From Tribonema minus (lineage: Eukaryota; Sar; Xanthophyceae; Tribonematales; Tribonemataceae): a stretch of 64,000 bases of DNA. Shown piece by piece: positions 50,501 to 58,800 of the stretch; the first letter of the stretch is position 1; each line of letters starts with the position of its first letter. The notes beneath the pieces are model-generated. The model ran no database searches, was not told where the DNA came from, and saw only the letters and a list, made by a program, of their open reading frames with translations. A program made the translations under genes and the position numbers. The DNA lies in the NCBI GenBank assembly GCA_017506865.1, contig JAFCMP010000540.1:434001-498000 (forward strand), written 5' to 3'.

Positions 50501-53500
50501 GGGTCCTTTGGCAGCATCAGGGAGCAGGGGCGGAAGCTGCTGGAGGCTGTGGCGACGGAGTGTGCCAGCAGGATGTCAGCGCCCGGAGGAGCGCGCCCTA
50601 AAGCTCTTAAGAGCATCGCCCTGGCGCGCTTACGCTCGGGACTGTCGGCAGCGCTCCACATGGCGTACTCTGGCCGTGTCATGACACACATGGCAGAATT
50701 CAGGGGGGGGGGGGCACATGGAGGAGGACGTAGGGGAGGATCCCGAGATGCCATTTGGCGGCGACGGCGTTTGAGTGGTTGTCTCAAAGACACTTTCAGA
50801 CTGTCACACGACATGTAGATTCCGTACAGCAAGCTTCAAGTTAGATGCCATTCATCTGGGCTTTTTCGCGCCCTGAGCGAGAAGTAATAAAAAGTACGCC
50901 ATTTCAATTCACCAGGCAGGCCAGGCAGCAGCCCAGCGTATCTTACCCTGTGTATAGTTCGCTGCTCAGTGCTCGAAGCTCCGGCTCTGTAAGGTAGTAC
51001 TCTCGTCCCGCGTCAAGCAGCTGCTCCCATCTGTGGACAGCAGCGATTACATGGGAACCGTGAGTGAACCGTGTGGTAAGAAGCAGTTGGTTGGTGGTGC
51101 GAACGATCTGTGCAAGCGCGATAAAAGCATCAGACATGTGGCGATCTCAAGTTGGAATTTACAAACGTTTGCTATCGCACGTAAGCATAGGCTCATACAT
51201 ATTGTCACTGCGCTGCTACAGAGTGGCACCAATCTCTCCCGCACAAATCGCAGCAGTTATTACGAATGCATCAGATGAAGAGCTTTGCCACCTTATTCAG
51301 TGCTACGATAGCTCATCAAATTATGCACAGGGCGGTTTTTAAATTTGGCAACAGCTGACAAAGAAAGCGCGTAGCATTCCCTGTGGTTTCTGCTGCTCAC
51401 AAAAATATATTAATTTCATTTCTTGCATGGAGCTTGTGGTGTAATGGCCTTGATGTGTGTGGACCACCAAAATTCGGCTGCCCAAAGATGTTTCCAAGCC
51501 CCACCTGCAACTTCAAGTCATTAACTTCACTTACAACTTGACGTTAGGAAACTTCAAAACGAAAGTGAAAGGTGGCACTTTGGCAGTGCGCCATGGGGCG
51601 CCTGCCGTTGGTCATGCTGGCATTGCAAGTCAGCGCGCGCAGCTGTAGAGGCTTTTTGATGCCGGCAGCTAGCAGAAGCCTGCTGTCCATGTGCAGTACT
51701 GCAGCAGCGAACAGCAGCACACCTCCCCCAGCTGTGCGAGGTACCAAGAAGAAGCGGGGCACTGGCCCGCGGGCGAACATAGGACTGGCCAAGGCAGTAG
51801 ACAGAGGGTCAGCAGCCAGCGAAGCAAAGGCTCTACTATTTCCTGAAACCCCAGCTGCCTTGTCAGGCCTGCCTGATCTCACCAAGCCCTTCACAGTGCT
51901 GGGCATTGAGACGAGCTGCGATGACACCGGCGCCGCGGTGGTGAGGAGCGATGGCACCATACTGGGAGAGGCGCTGGCCTCGCAGCAGGATATCCACGAG
52001 AAGTGGGGAGGCGTGGTGCCGGGGCTGGCCCGGGAGGCTCACGTCAACGAGATCGATCGCATCGTTGCAGCAGCCCTAGCCCAGGCGGGCATGGCCTCCG
52101 CAGCGCAGGTGGACGCGGTCGCCGTCACCGTGGGCCCGGGGCTGGAGATCTGTCTACGCGTGGGCTGCGAGAAGGCCAAGGCGCTCGCGCTCGAGCACGC
52201 CAAGCCCTTCGTCGCAGTGCACCACTTGGAGGCGCACGTCATGCTCGCGCGCGCGGGCCTCGGCGCCGAGGAGGGCCTCGCGCCACCGGCCTTCCCATTC
52301 CTGGCCCTCCTGGTCTCCGGCGGCCACTGCCAGCTGCTGCTGTGCGAGGGCGTCGGCCGCTTCAGCATTCTCGGCGGCACCGTCGATGACGCGTTGGGCG
52401 AGGCTTTCGACAAGGTGGCGCGTCTGCTGGGACTGCCGACGGGCGGCGGCGGCGGCCCCGCGGTCGAGCGCTGCGCGCGCGCCGGCGACCCGCGCGCGTA
52501 CCCCCTCCCCATCCCCATGGTCCACAAGAAGGACATGAACTTCAGCTACGCGGGGCTCAAGAACTCATTCCGCATGACGGTCGAGCGCGCGCGCGCAGAG
52601 CTCGCGCTGAGCGCCGATGCGCCGCTGCCCGATGGCGCCGTCGCGGACCTTGCCGCGTCGTTCCAGCACGCCGCCATCACGCACCTCGAGCAGCGCGTGC
52701 GCCGCGCCGTGGCGCACTGCCACGCGCGCGGCGTGCGCACGCTCGCCGTCGTGGGCGGCGTCGCGGCGAACGCGCAGGTGCGCGCGCGGCTCGGCGCGCT
52801 GTGCGCAGCAGCGGGGGAGAGGGACGGGGAGGGGGGGGGCGCGTGGCGCATGGTCGTGCCGCCGGCACGGCTGTGCACGGACAACGGCGTCATGGTGGCG
52901 TGGAGCGCGGTGGAGCGGCTGCGGTGCGGCGTGTCGAACGCGGCGGCGGGGCAGGAGGTGTACGCGCGCGTGCCGCTGGGGCCGCAGATTGCCGCGGAGG
53001 CGAGTGGTAGCGGTGGTGGCGGTAGCAGCCCGAAATGAGAGAGTAGTGGTGGTGGCAGCGCGGACGCGGCGGTGACGGCACTGGCACCGATAGGTGAAGT
53101 AGTAGCGAATAATTTTTGTTCTGAGTTTACGAACAGCAGCGATGCGGTGGCTGCGGCGGCCACACTGTGGCGGCATGTGTTCTGTACATACACCCACCTG
53201 AATGACATCACAGTAAAAGATCTGTTTTGGTGGGGTTGGCATCTTTCATGCTGTCTTTGTTGTCACAACACCTCTACTTAGATGATGGGGCAGTTTTGTG
53301 TTGTCTGCTAAACTGTGCGGATTAGCCACGGCTTGAGCCCACGAGTGCTCCACTGCGCAAGCTGTCGTTGCAATGACTAGCAGAGCATACTTCTCTGATA
53401 GGCTAGATTTCGGCTATGCTGGCAGGCGTGTCAGTGCTCTATGACACTCACGTGATGCGCCCGGGTCCCACCGCCTTGATGAGGCTGAGCAATGCCGCCG

Positions 53501-55554
53501 GCGCCCGCAGTTTACACCCCTTCACTGCCAGCGTCTGCACACAACCAGGACACACGAAACATGTTGTACAGATGCTTAGCTATGTGGCACAGGCAATGGT
53601 GGCCCACGGTTCATAGCATGCTTGCGCGGCAAACAACAGCATGAAAAAACTCCCGTGTGGTACCATGCATGGGCAGCGACAGGAATGACACCAGCACTGA
53701 TGTTGCTTGCAATATGACGAGGCTGAATGCAATGGCTGATACCACCCACAAATAAGGTCCAATGATAATGCAATGTTGAGTGACCCAAGTCATGTCACTT
53801 CTTTTATGTGAAGTTGCCGCTGGCACAGCAGTCGCTCGCTGCAAGAGGTGCAATAGGCAGCGTGATGTCACTGACCGCGCACCTTAAGAACCGTCGCGAC
53901 TCCTGCAAACACCAGCCCGCCAGTCGCCCTCACTAGCAAGAAGCGGCTGCACGAACACGCAATAAAAGCGATAGCAGCAGCCATTTCATGACATCATAAT
54001 GTGGTAAAGCGGATAAGCACATGATTGTGGCATTGCGGCATGGGACGAGCTTCAGGTCACACATGGCGTGGCGTTGCAAGCATTTTCAATGAAAGCAGGA
54101 GTGACATGCAGCATGCAGCGGTATGCACGGGCGATGCCCTTGCAGCAGCGACCCTGGTCCTACTGCTGTTACTGCAATAATCTGAGTTGGAGTACAGCAA
54201 TGTATGCCAGCGCTTGTTGACAGTATGTGCAGAACTCCATGAATCATATGCGCACGCTCCAGCCGCTTCTGTTGCTGGGAGGACAGTAAGAACACATGGT
54301 GTCAACTGACAAAAAATCATCAGAAAAATCATCACCGTGCTCACCTCGGCGTCAGCATGTAGCCGAGTGCAGCGCCAACAGGCACCATACTTTTTACACC
54401 CTGCAGCGTATGACCGAGCAGCAGGTGCATCACTTCAGCACATGATGGGCCGGCTTATGACAAAATGAATTTTTAAATAGCTCGCCACGCAGCGCATACC
54501 GACAATATGGAGCCCTATAAATGCTCCCATCGAGTGTGCAGTGCTGATTGACACGAACAAGGCACGCATTGTGCGCACCAATGTGACGCCATGAGCTCCA
54601 CATGCGGAGACATGTGGGGCTTAGTAGGCAAAGGCCAGTTCAGGGGGTGTCTGTTTGCTGCTAGTCACGCGTTGTTGTAAGCGGTGTCCAAGCACTGCAA
54701 GACTGAAGTTGACGAGACGGTTTCATTGTCAGCAACAAATGATACACAGGGTCCGCCCATTCGTGTCTATCGCCATGTTGATTTCCGCTGATGATGCACG
54801 TCCTGTTGCGACATGTGAAGGCAATTTGCACGACAATCTCACCAGTCTCATAGCTGCGCCGGGCGGCACCATGTCTAAGAGCGCCCGTGCCTGCTCAAAA
54901 AACCTCTCCACAGCCGTCGGCTGATGTATATAGTTCGGGTTCCTTAGGGCACTGAACGGGTAGGCGGAATGTTGTTGCTGCTGCACATCGCCTGCCGGGT
55001 CCTCTTTGGCGAAATAGCGGCTCTGCTCATATGGATTGCCTCTGGGTAGGTTGCAGCGAAGGGGAGTAGGCACAGCATGAAAGACTGTCGTAATGCGTTC
55101 CATCACAAATTTGCCGCTGTAAAGGCAGCATGATAACATGGTAGTGCTGTTGGTGGTGCATAGGTGCGTGTGAAGTTGTACAGCTTCACTCCTTGCTGGC
55201 GAGGAAGTGGCGATACTGTGTGTGATCTCTGCACAGGCCAACTGCCAAGGACTTGCTCGAAACACAGCTCATGAGAGCAGAGGATGGCGTTGTATTTTGA
55301 GAGGGCAAAGGTACAGATTTTTGCACTTACCCGCTATATTGCTGCTCCTGATACTGCATGCTCAAACCACGCCTCGCCTGCGCTCCTCGGCGCCCAAGCT
55401 TAAACCGATGCACACTCCGGCAGTCGGCTCTGTGTGCGCGGCTCCACAAACATCTGGGTCCAGCACCCGCTATTGGACCAAACGCCGCCACCTCATAAGC
55501 GTACCAGGCTACAGCAGCAGCACTAGCTGCACAACAAAGTGTGGAGGATTTCAT
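33348..55554 (-). CDS. TIC110: TIC110-like plastid inner-envelope import protein
   Basis: Twenty-four exons connect in phase into 1149 residues (plant TIC110 is about 1000): 55554-55331, 55116-54843, 54400-54345, 53946-53883, 53534-53452, 51030-50947, 49532-49451, 48761-48627, 47726-47589, 47042-46982, 46613-46552, 45834-45700, 43255-43199, 42649-42569, 41491-41400, 41216-41163 (donor uncertain), 40762-40645, 39836-39666, 38191-37835, 37209-36940, 36272-36006, 35259-35134, 34456-34139 and 33488-33348. TIC110 is a stromal scaffold and channel component of the plastid import machinery. A signal peptide with the AFGP site and a transit-like region come first. Two hydrophobic segments follow (residues about 167-206), then repeated helical units such as LDETHRASLAKLRGLMGI...VYRESLERAF and LDEDDKASLWELSGML. 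Introns after exons 7, 8 and 15 use GC donors. A whole gene lies antisense in intron 5. Confidence 0.85.
37323..37430 (-). repeat. acceptor-side echo of TIC110 exon 20
   Basis: Repeats 37168-37270, which spans the start of exon 20 and the intron before it. Shared words include GCTGTCGCTG.CGTCGTC, TGCTGCCTGC, TTGCGGGATGGA and GGAAGCGGT. It lies on the upstream side of the exon relative to transcription. Confidence 0.75.
38838..39540 (-). repeat. array of five donor-side echoes of TIC110 exon 18
   Basis: The true exon end and donor (39666 upward: CTCACCACATGCGCCAGGTG, then GCGCCACCATTGGCTGCACG) recur in decayed form near 39484, 39323, 39147, 38994 and 38838. The spacing is about 155-175 bases. 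Each unit carries the CTCACCACA donor region and 50-60 bases of exon. Flanking intron words (CAAGCAA.CCAG, TTGTTTTTGG, TTATGTACAACTGT) are also shared between units. Confidence 0.9.
39941..40180 (-). repeat. two acceptor-side echoes of TIC110 exon 18
   Basis: 39941-40045 repeats the exon start and poly-C acceptor tract (GCAGGCATG..CTCATGAAACACC..TTCATGGCCT, then a G run). 40108-40180 is a more decayed copy. Together with the five donor-side copies, exon 18 is flanked by echoes on both sides. Confidence 0.85.
40474..40530 (-). repeat. donor-side echo of TIC110 exon 17
   Basis: Repeats the exon end at 40635-40700: GCTGCGCACCTGCT..., then GTGTCAGGCGCAGGCTCGGG, with small deletions. Confidence 0.8.
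40788..40905. repeat. dispersed intronic repeat, copy 1
   Basis: Shares about 110 bases with 45893-46003. Common words include ATCGTAGAGCTCT, GACAAGGTGTGGT, AATGCCTTCCAC and GCGGCAAT. The two copies lie in different introns of TIC110, 5 kb apart, in the same orientation. No boundaries or terminal repeats are evident. Confidence 0.75.
41118..41143. repeat. telomere-like tract just inside TIC110 intron 16
   Basis: CCAACCCTAACCCTGACCCCGACCC lies within about 20-45 bases of the exon 16 donor. On the sense strand it reads GGGTCGGGGTCAGGGTTAGG. Confidence 0.65.
41495..41542. repeat. CAG/CTG triplet tract at a splice acceptor
   Basis: About 15 perfect CAG units on the plus strand. On the TIC110 strand this is a CTG run ending directly at the exon 15 acceptor, so the microsatellite forms the polypyrimidine region. 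Confidence 0.85.
43833..43876. repeat. head-to-head telomere-like tract
   Basis: ATTAGGGTTAGGCTTAG is followed by CCCTGACCCTACCCCTAACC, so the two halves form an inverted pair of telomere-like units in a TIC110 intron. Confidence 0.7.
44146..45575 (-). repeat. four donor-side echoes of TIC110 exon 12
   Basis: The true exon end (45700: CTCTGCAAAGGCGCGCTCCA, then GCGACTCGCGGTAGACGGGC) recurs near 45519, 45346, 45185 and 44146. The first two copies keep a canonical donor and nearly all exon bases. The 45185 copy is decayed, and the 44146 copy shares the downstream TACGTGATA.ACATGTG intron words with the 45519 copy. Confidence 0.85.
45893..46003. repeat. dispersed intronic repeat, copy 2
   Basis: Partner of 40788-40905 (about 110 bases, same orientation). 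It lies between the true exon 12 acceptor and the acceptor-side echo of exon 12. Confidence 0.75.
46003..46065 (-). repeat. acceptor-side echo of TIC110 exon 12
   Basis: Repeats the exon start at 45815-45875: GCGGTGCGTCTCGTCCAGCT, then GGGCAGCA.TG, with the GTGAACACACTT word of the intron. Confidence 0.85.
47230..47305 (-). repeat. acceptor-side echo of TIC110 exon 10
   Basis: GCAGCAGGAGGTCCGTGCTG, then AACAGC..., repeats the exon 10 start and its CTG-rich acceptor tract at 47025-47100. A TGATCA replaces the acceptor core. Confidence 0.75.
49640..49800 (-). repeat. acceptor-side echoes of TIC110 exon 7
   Basis: Near 49655 and 49770 the words CGC.GCCGCAGAAC.. and GACTCAGCGCA repeat the exon 7 start and preceding intron (49520-49580). 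The AATATGGCGCGG.GCAAA intron word is duplicated between them. Confidence 0.65.
50705..50890 (+). mobile_element. dispersed element, copy 1 (retroposon-like)
   Basis: About 185 bases starting at a G run and ending in AAGTAATAAAAAGTAC. It is nearly identical, inverted, to 63165-63357. It contains the end of a frame (GEDPEMPFGGDGV, then TGA) that is also kept in the other copy. The A-rich AATAAA-like end suggests a retroposed 3' end. The preceding plus-strand frame (50500-50700, with REQGRKLLEAVATE) may be part of the same source but is absent from the other copy. Confidence 0.6.
51593..53038 (+). CDS. OSGEPL1: organellar tRNA t6A-modification protein (TsaD/Qri7/OSGEPL1 family)
   Basis: A single intronless frame of 481 residues starts at ATG 51593 and stops at 53038. 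Members transfer the threonylcarbamoyl group to A37 of ANN-decoding tRNAs in mitochondria or plastids. Family motifs appear in order: GIETSCDDT (E106-T112), HEKWGGVVPGLAREAH, GPGLE, HHLEAH with the metal-binding His pair (H211 and H215), SGGHC (242-246), GGTVDDALGEAFDK, FSYAGLKNSFR, GGVAANAQVR and CTDNGVMVAW (from C428). The first ~100 residues are an extension with a hydrophobic start (LPLVMLALQVSA, then RSCRGFLMP), suiting organelle targeting; plastid or mitochondrion cannot be decided. A short Gly/Ser tail ends the protein. The gene lies wholly inside TIC110 intron 5 (51031-53451) on the opposite strand. Lack of introns contrasts with its neighbours. Confidence 0.93.
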   Translation: MGRLPLVMLALQVSARSCRGFLMPAASRSLLSMCSTAAANSSTPPPAVRGTKKKRGTGPRANIGLAKAVDRGSAASEAKALLFPETPAALSGLPDLTKPFTVLGIETSCDDTGAAVVRSDGTILGEALASQQDIHEKWGGVVPGLAREAHVNEIDRIVAAALAQAGMASAAQVDAVAVTVGPGLEICLRVGCEKAKALALEHAKPFVAVHHLEAHVMLARAGLGAEEGLAPPAFPFLALLVSGGHCQLLLCEGVGRFSILGGTVDDALGEAFDKVARLLGLPTGGGGGPAVERCARAGDPRAYPLPIPMVHKKDMNFSYAGLKNSFRMTVERARAELALSADAPLPDGAVADLAASFQHAAITHLEQRVRRAVAHCHARGVRTLAVVGGVAANAQVRARLGALCAAAGERDGEGGGAWRMVVPPARLCTDNGVMVAWSAVERLRCGVSNAAAGQEVYARVPLGPQIAAEASGSGGGGSSPK

Positions 55555-55859
55555 CGTTGAGCAATTTCGATGCCCTGCTTGGTCGATCCTCTAGCTATTA
55601 GCTTCCAGCGTCCGCCGACAGTGACGGCTATGCTTCCTTCCCCTCCGCCTCGGCAATTCACGGCGCACTCATGCACAACGTCTTTGTCGTCGGTCGTTCA
55701 TCCGCGAGACTGCAAGAGCCTCCTCCTGGGAGGCCTCTCGAGGTGAAGTTCGGTTGCCAAAGGCGTAGAAGTTGAACTTCGTACAGAGTGATCAGCTTGT
55801 GAAAAGCATGCAAGCATCAGCATCAGAGGACCGCAAGCGGTGAAAGCGGCCCAAGCAGT
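55555..55859. promoter_or_regulatory. putative bidirectional promoter, TIC110 / coiled-coil gene
   Basis: The starts at 55554 (minus) and 55860 (plus) diverge across 305 bases. The inverted words CCTCCTGGGAGG (near 55722) and GAGGTGAAGTTC/GTTGAACTTC are present. No TATA box is evident. Confidence 0.4.
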
Positions 55860-58800
55860 ATGCTTGTGCGGCACGTGCTCGTTTGCACGTGCTCAGTGGG
55901 CTATGTCTGGAGCTTAAGACCTCCTCTGCTGAAATCCTCAACTGCCTCACCCGCCGGCAACGGAGCGATGGTGCTTGACCGCCGAAGGAAAGGCTTGCAA
56001 GATGTCAGCTTGCAGGCGAAACAAGGAGACTCAGAGGTACGTGACCTTCGCGTTTGCGCTTCGGTGGCGAGGGATGCACTGTGTACTAAGGATCCAGGAT
56101 ATCCCAGGCAGCCTATGTGTGTTGAACTTGTATTCATGTGTCACACTCGAGCTGCTGTTGCGCTTGCTTTGTTGACCAGGAAGAGCAGGATGGCCAAGCT
56201 CGGAAGCAACGGCCCCGGTGGAGCTGGGGTGCCATTTTTGGTGCAGAGGAGGTGCGTGAGTAGTAGAGCAGTTGCGTGTCATCGACTGCGTGCTCCACAT
56301 GCAACTCTTGTATATTTGCACTGCAAGCTGAAGCACATGATGCACTACGGCGTCAATGAATGATCAACTGTATATATCACATAGTGCACACTAAGACAGT
56401 TGACAATCATATTGGCCAAAATGCGTTCTGAGATTGGCACCCTGCAAAAAAACTGACTGCTCCTGCCGACACGGATGCATCTGTTGTTACTATCACCGCA
56501 GGCGCCTGAGGACACCCATCCGTATGAGTGGTACTCAGATTTTGGAATGGCGGTGCCTGCGCCAAATCAGCAGCAGCACCCAGATGCAGATGCGGAGCAG
56601 CAGCAAGATAGTGGAGCGAGCGGCAGCGGTGACGGCGACGTGGACTTGCTGGAGCTGGTGGAACGTGCGGAAGCTGCGCGCTTCCAACCAGTTGCACGCT
56701 CGCGGAAGTGGAGGCGGAGAAGCGGCGCGGGCCAACCTGGCGCTGCCCTGGAGGCAGAGGCAGAGGTACATAAGTAGAACTATTTTGTGATTCCTCACCA
56801 CGGTGCACCCGTGTGCAGGGCCGTGGCGCCCTCTCGCTGCGCTCCGCATCGAGTCGTCGCCTGCACTGCACCACAATTTCCCCACACACTCCTGAGCATC
56901 TACTGCCAGAGACGCCTCGCAGCGACCAACGGCGCTTGCACATGACCTGAGTGTACATGACCTGTGCCGCGCTTCGTGCAGCCTCTGCAAGACGGCGCGG
57001 ACGCAGCGGCTGACAGCAGCGTTCAGGCTCCACAAGTCTCGGCGGCGGAAGCGGCAGCTGCGCAGCTGGCGGAGGCGACGCTGGCGGAGGCGCTGGCGGC
57101 TGGAGAGGGGGCTCTCGCTGCCGTCGCGACGGTGTGCATGGACGATTATCCGGACCTGGCGGCTGCGATTGTGAAGTACGACAAGGCGGTGACTGCGGCA
57201 CAGGTGGGTTGCGCAGCGGCGTCGCTCAGCAAGTTTTTGCGTGTATTCCAGATACAAAACAGCACTGACGATTCAGCAAGTGCACTCTGAACACTTATAC
57301 TCTTGAAGAACGGGCCATGAGCCTGCCACGTTGGATGCAGGGCATCTAGCGGCTATTGGGTTACATGCACAGCATTGTCTGCGTGCACAGCCTGGATACA
57401 TTCACAGCGAGCAAGAAGGCAATGCGCTACTAGCAGTCTCTGGACACGAGCAACAGCAGCACTGCGCACCAGGCGGCCGGCCCTCCGTGCCCAGACGACT
57501 GCCACGATGACGGTGCTTGTAATGATGCTACAAGCACGCCATATGCTGCAGCGCTGCCGCCACCTGCACATGTCCGGCGCTTGCCGCCGAACCGCGCTCA
57601 GCGCACCTGTTTCAACTCTTCAACTGATTGCTCCGCACTTCCCATCAGGCTGCCGCCGGCACGATAACCAGGACGCGGCAGTGGCGTGCGCAGGCGGTGC
57701 TGAACTGATGCTGCATCAGCGCCGCCACCGCTCACCTTCTGTGCCTGCCACTGGACATCGATTCAGCGCATTCAACTTCAACTTCACCACGCGGGCCGCT
57801 CCGCCTCCCCTCAGGCCGCCGCAGGCACGATAGCCAGGACGCGGCAGTGGCGCGCGCAGGCGGCGCTGGACGCGGCGCGCAGCCTGGAGGCAGCGGCGGC
57901 GGCGGCGGCGGAGGCGACGGAGGCGGCGCGCGGCGGCGTCGTCGCGTGCGCCGAGGCGGGGCTGGCGCGTGTGGACGAGATCGAAGCGCAGGTGAGGGGG
58001 AGGGGCTGGCAGCTGAGCGGTGCTGCAGTTTGGAGCGCGCAGATGTGCATGCATGTACGGTGAATGTGCAGCTGCGGTTTGAAGCGCGGAGACATGAACG
58101 CATGTACGGTTAGAGTGCCCGGGGGGGGGGGGGGGGGGGGGCAGTTGGGGGCGGAGGTGCAAGCGCGGGGGGAAGGCGCCGGAGCGCTGCTGCGGTGTGC
58201 GGCATGTGCGCACTATACGGCGTGGTCTTGTGCGGCGAAATCGAGTTGGACATGGAGCGGTGGCGCCCTGCGCGCGCAGCCAGGACAGAGGCGCATGCAC
58301 AAAGAGGGCACCTGAGCACTGCTGCGGCGCGTGGTTCGCTTCTGCACTGCTGCTGCAGTGCATCCTCATGAGCGACATTGCGCATGGTGTCCGCGTGCGC
58401 CTTTGTGTCATGTCATGCCCGGTCCGCTTGCTGAGCGCACACTGCTTTGCTGACGTTGTCGTTGCAGGCATGCGAGTCGGTCGACTTCCAGCTGAGGCCG
58501 AACTTCAAGCAGGCGCGACAGCTGTTGAAGTTGGCACTGAAGGTGGCTGCCAAGCCCGGCACCAGCACACAGGTACGCTTGAAGTTCATGCCTGCGCACT
58601 GCAGATGCGTGCATTCACATAAAGGCATTTCAGGGACAAGATGTGCTGGTGATCACTCAAGCAACTGCCAAAATGCTGAGGCTTGGGCAAAATGGAAGCG
58701 TCGGGGGTTCGTTGGAAACCAATACTTAGCTGTTGTCTGTCCGTGTTGTCGGGCGCCGCACTGCGCGGCCTGTCTCATCTCTGCTTCAAGCCCTACTTGA

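Noticed and set aside
50492-50818. Plus frame in TIC110 intron 6 and its minus-strand counterpart as an exon
   Set aside because: TIC110 exons 6 and 7 join in phase without it. The plus frame is broken at a G run and its end belongs to a dispersed element.
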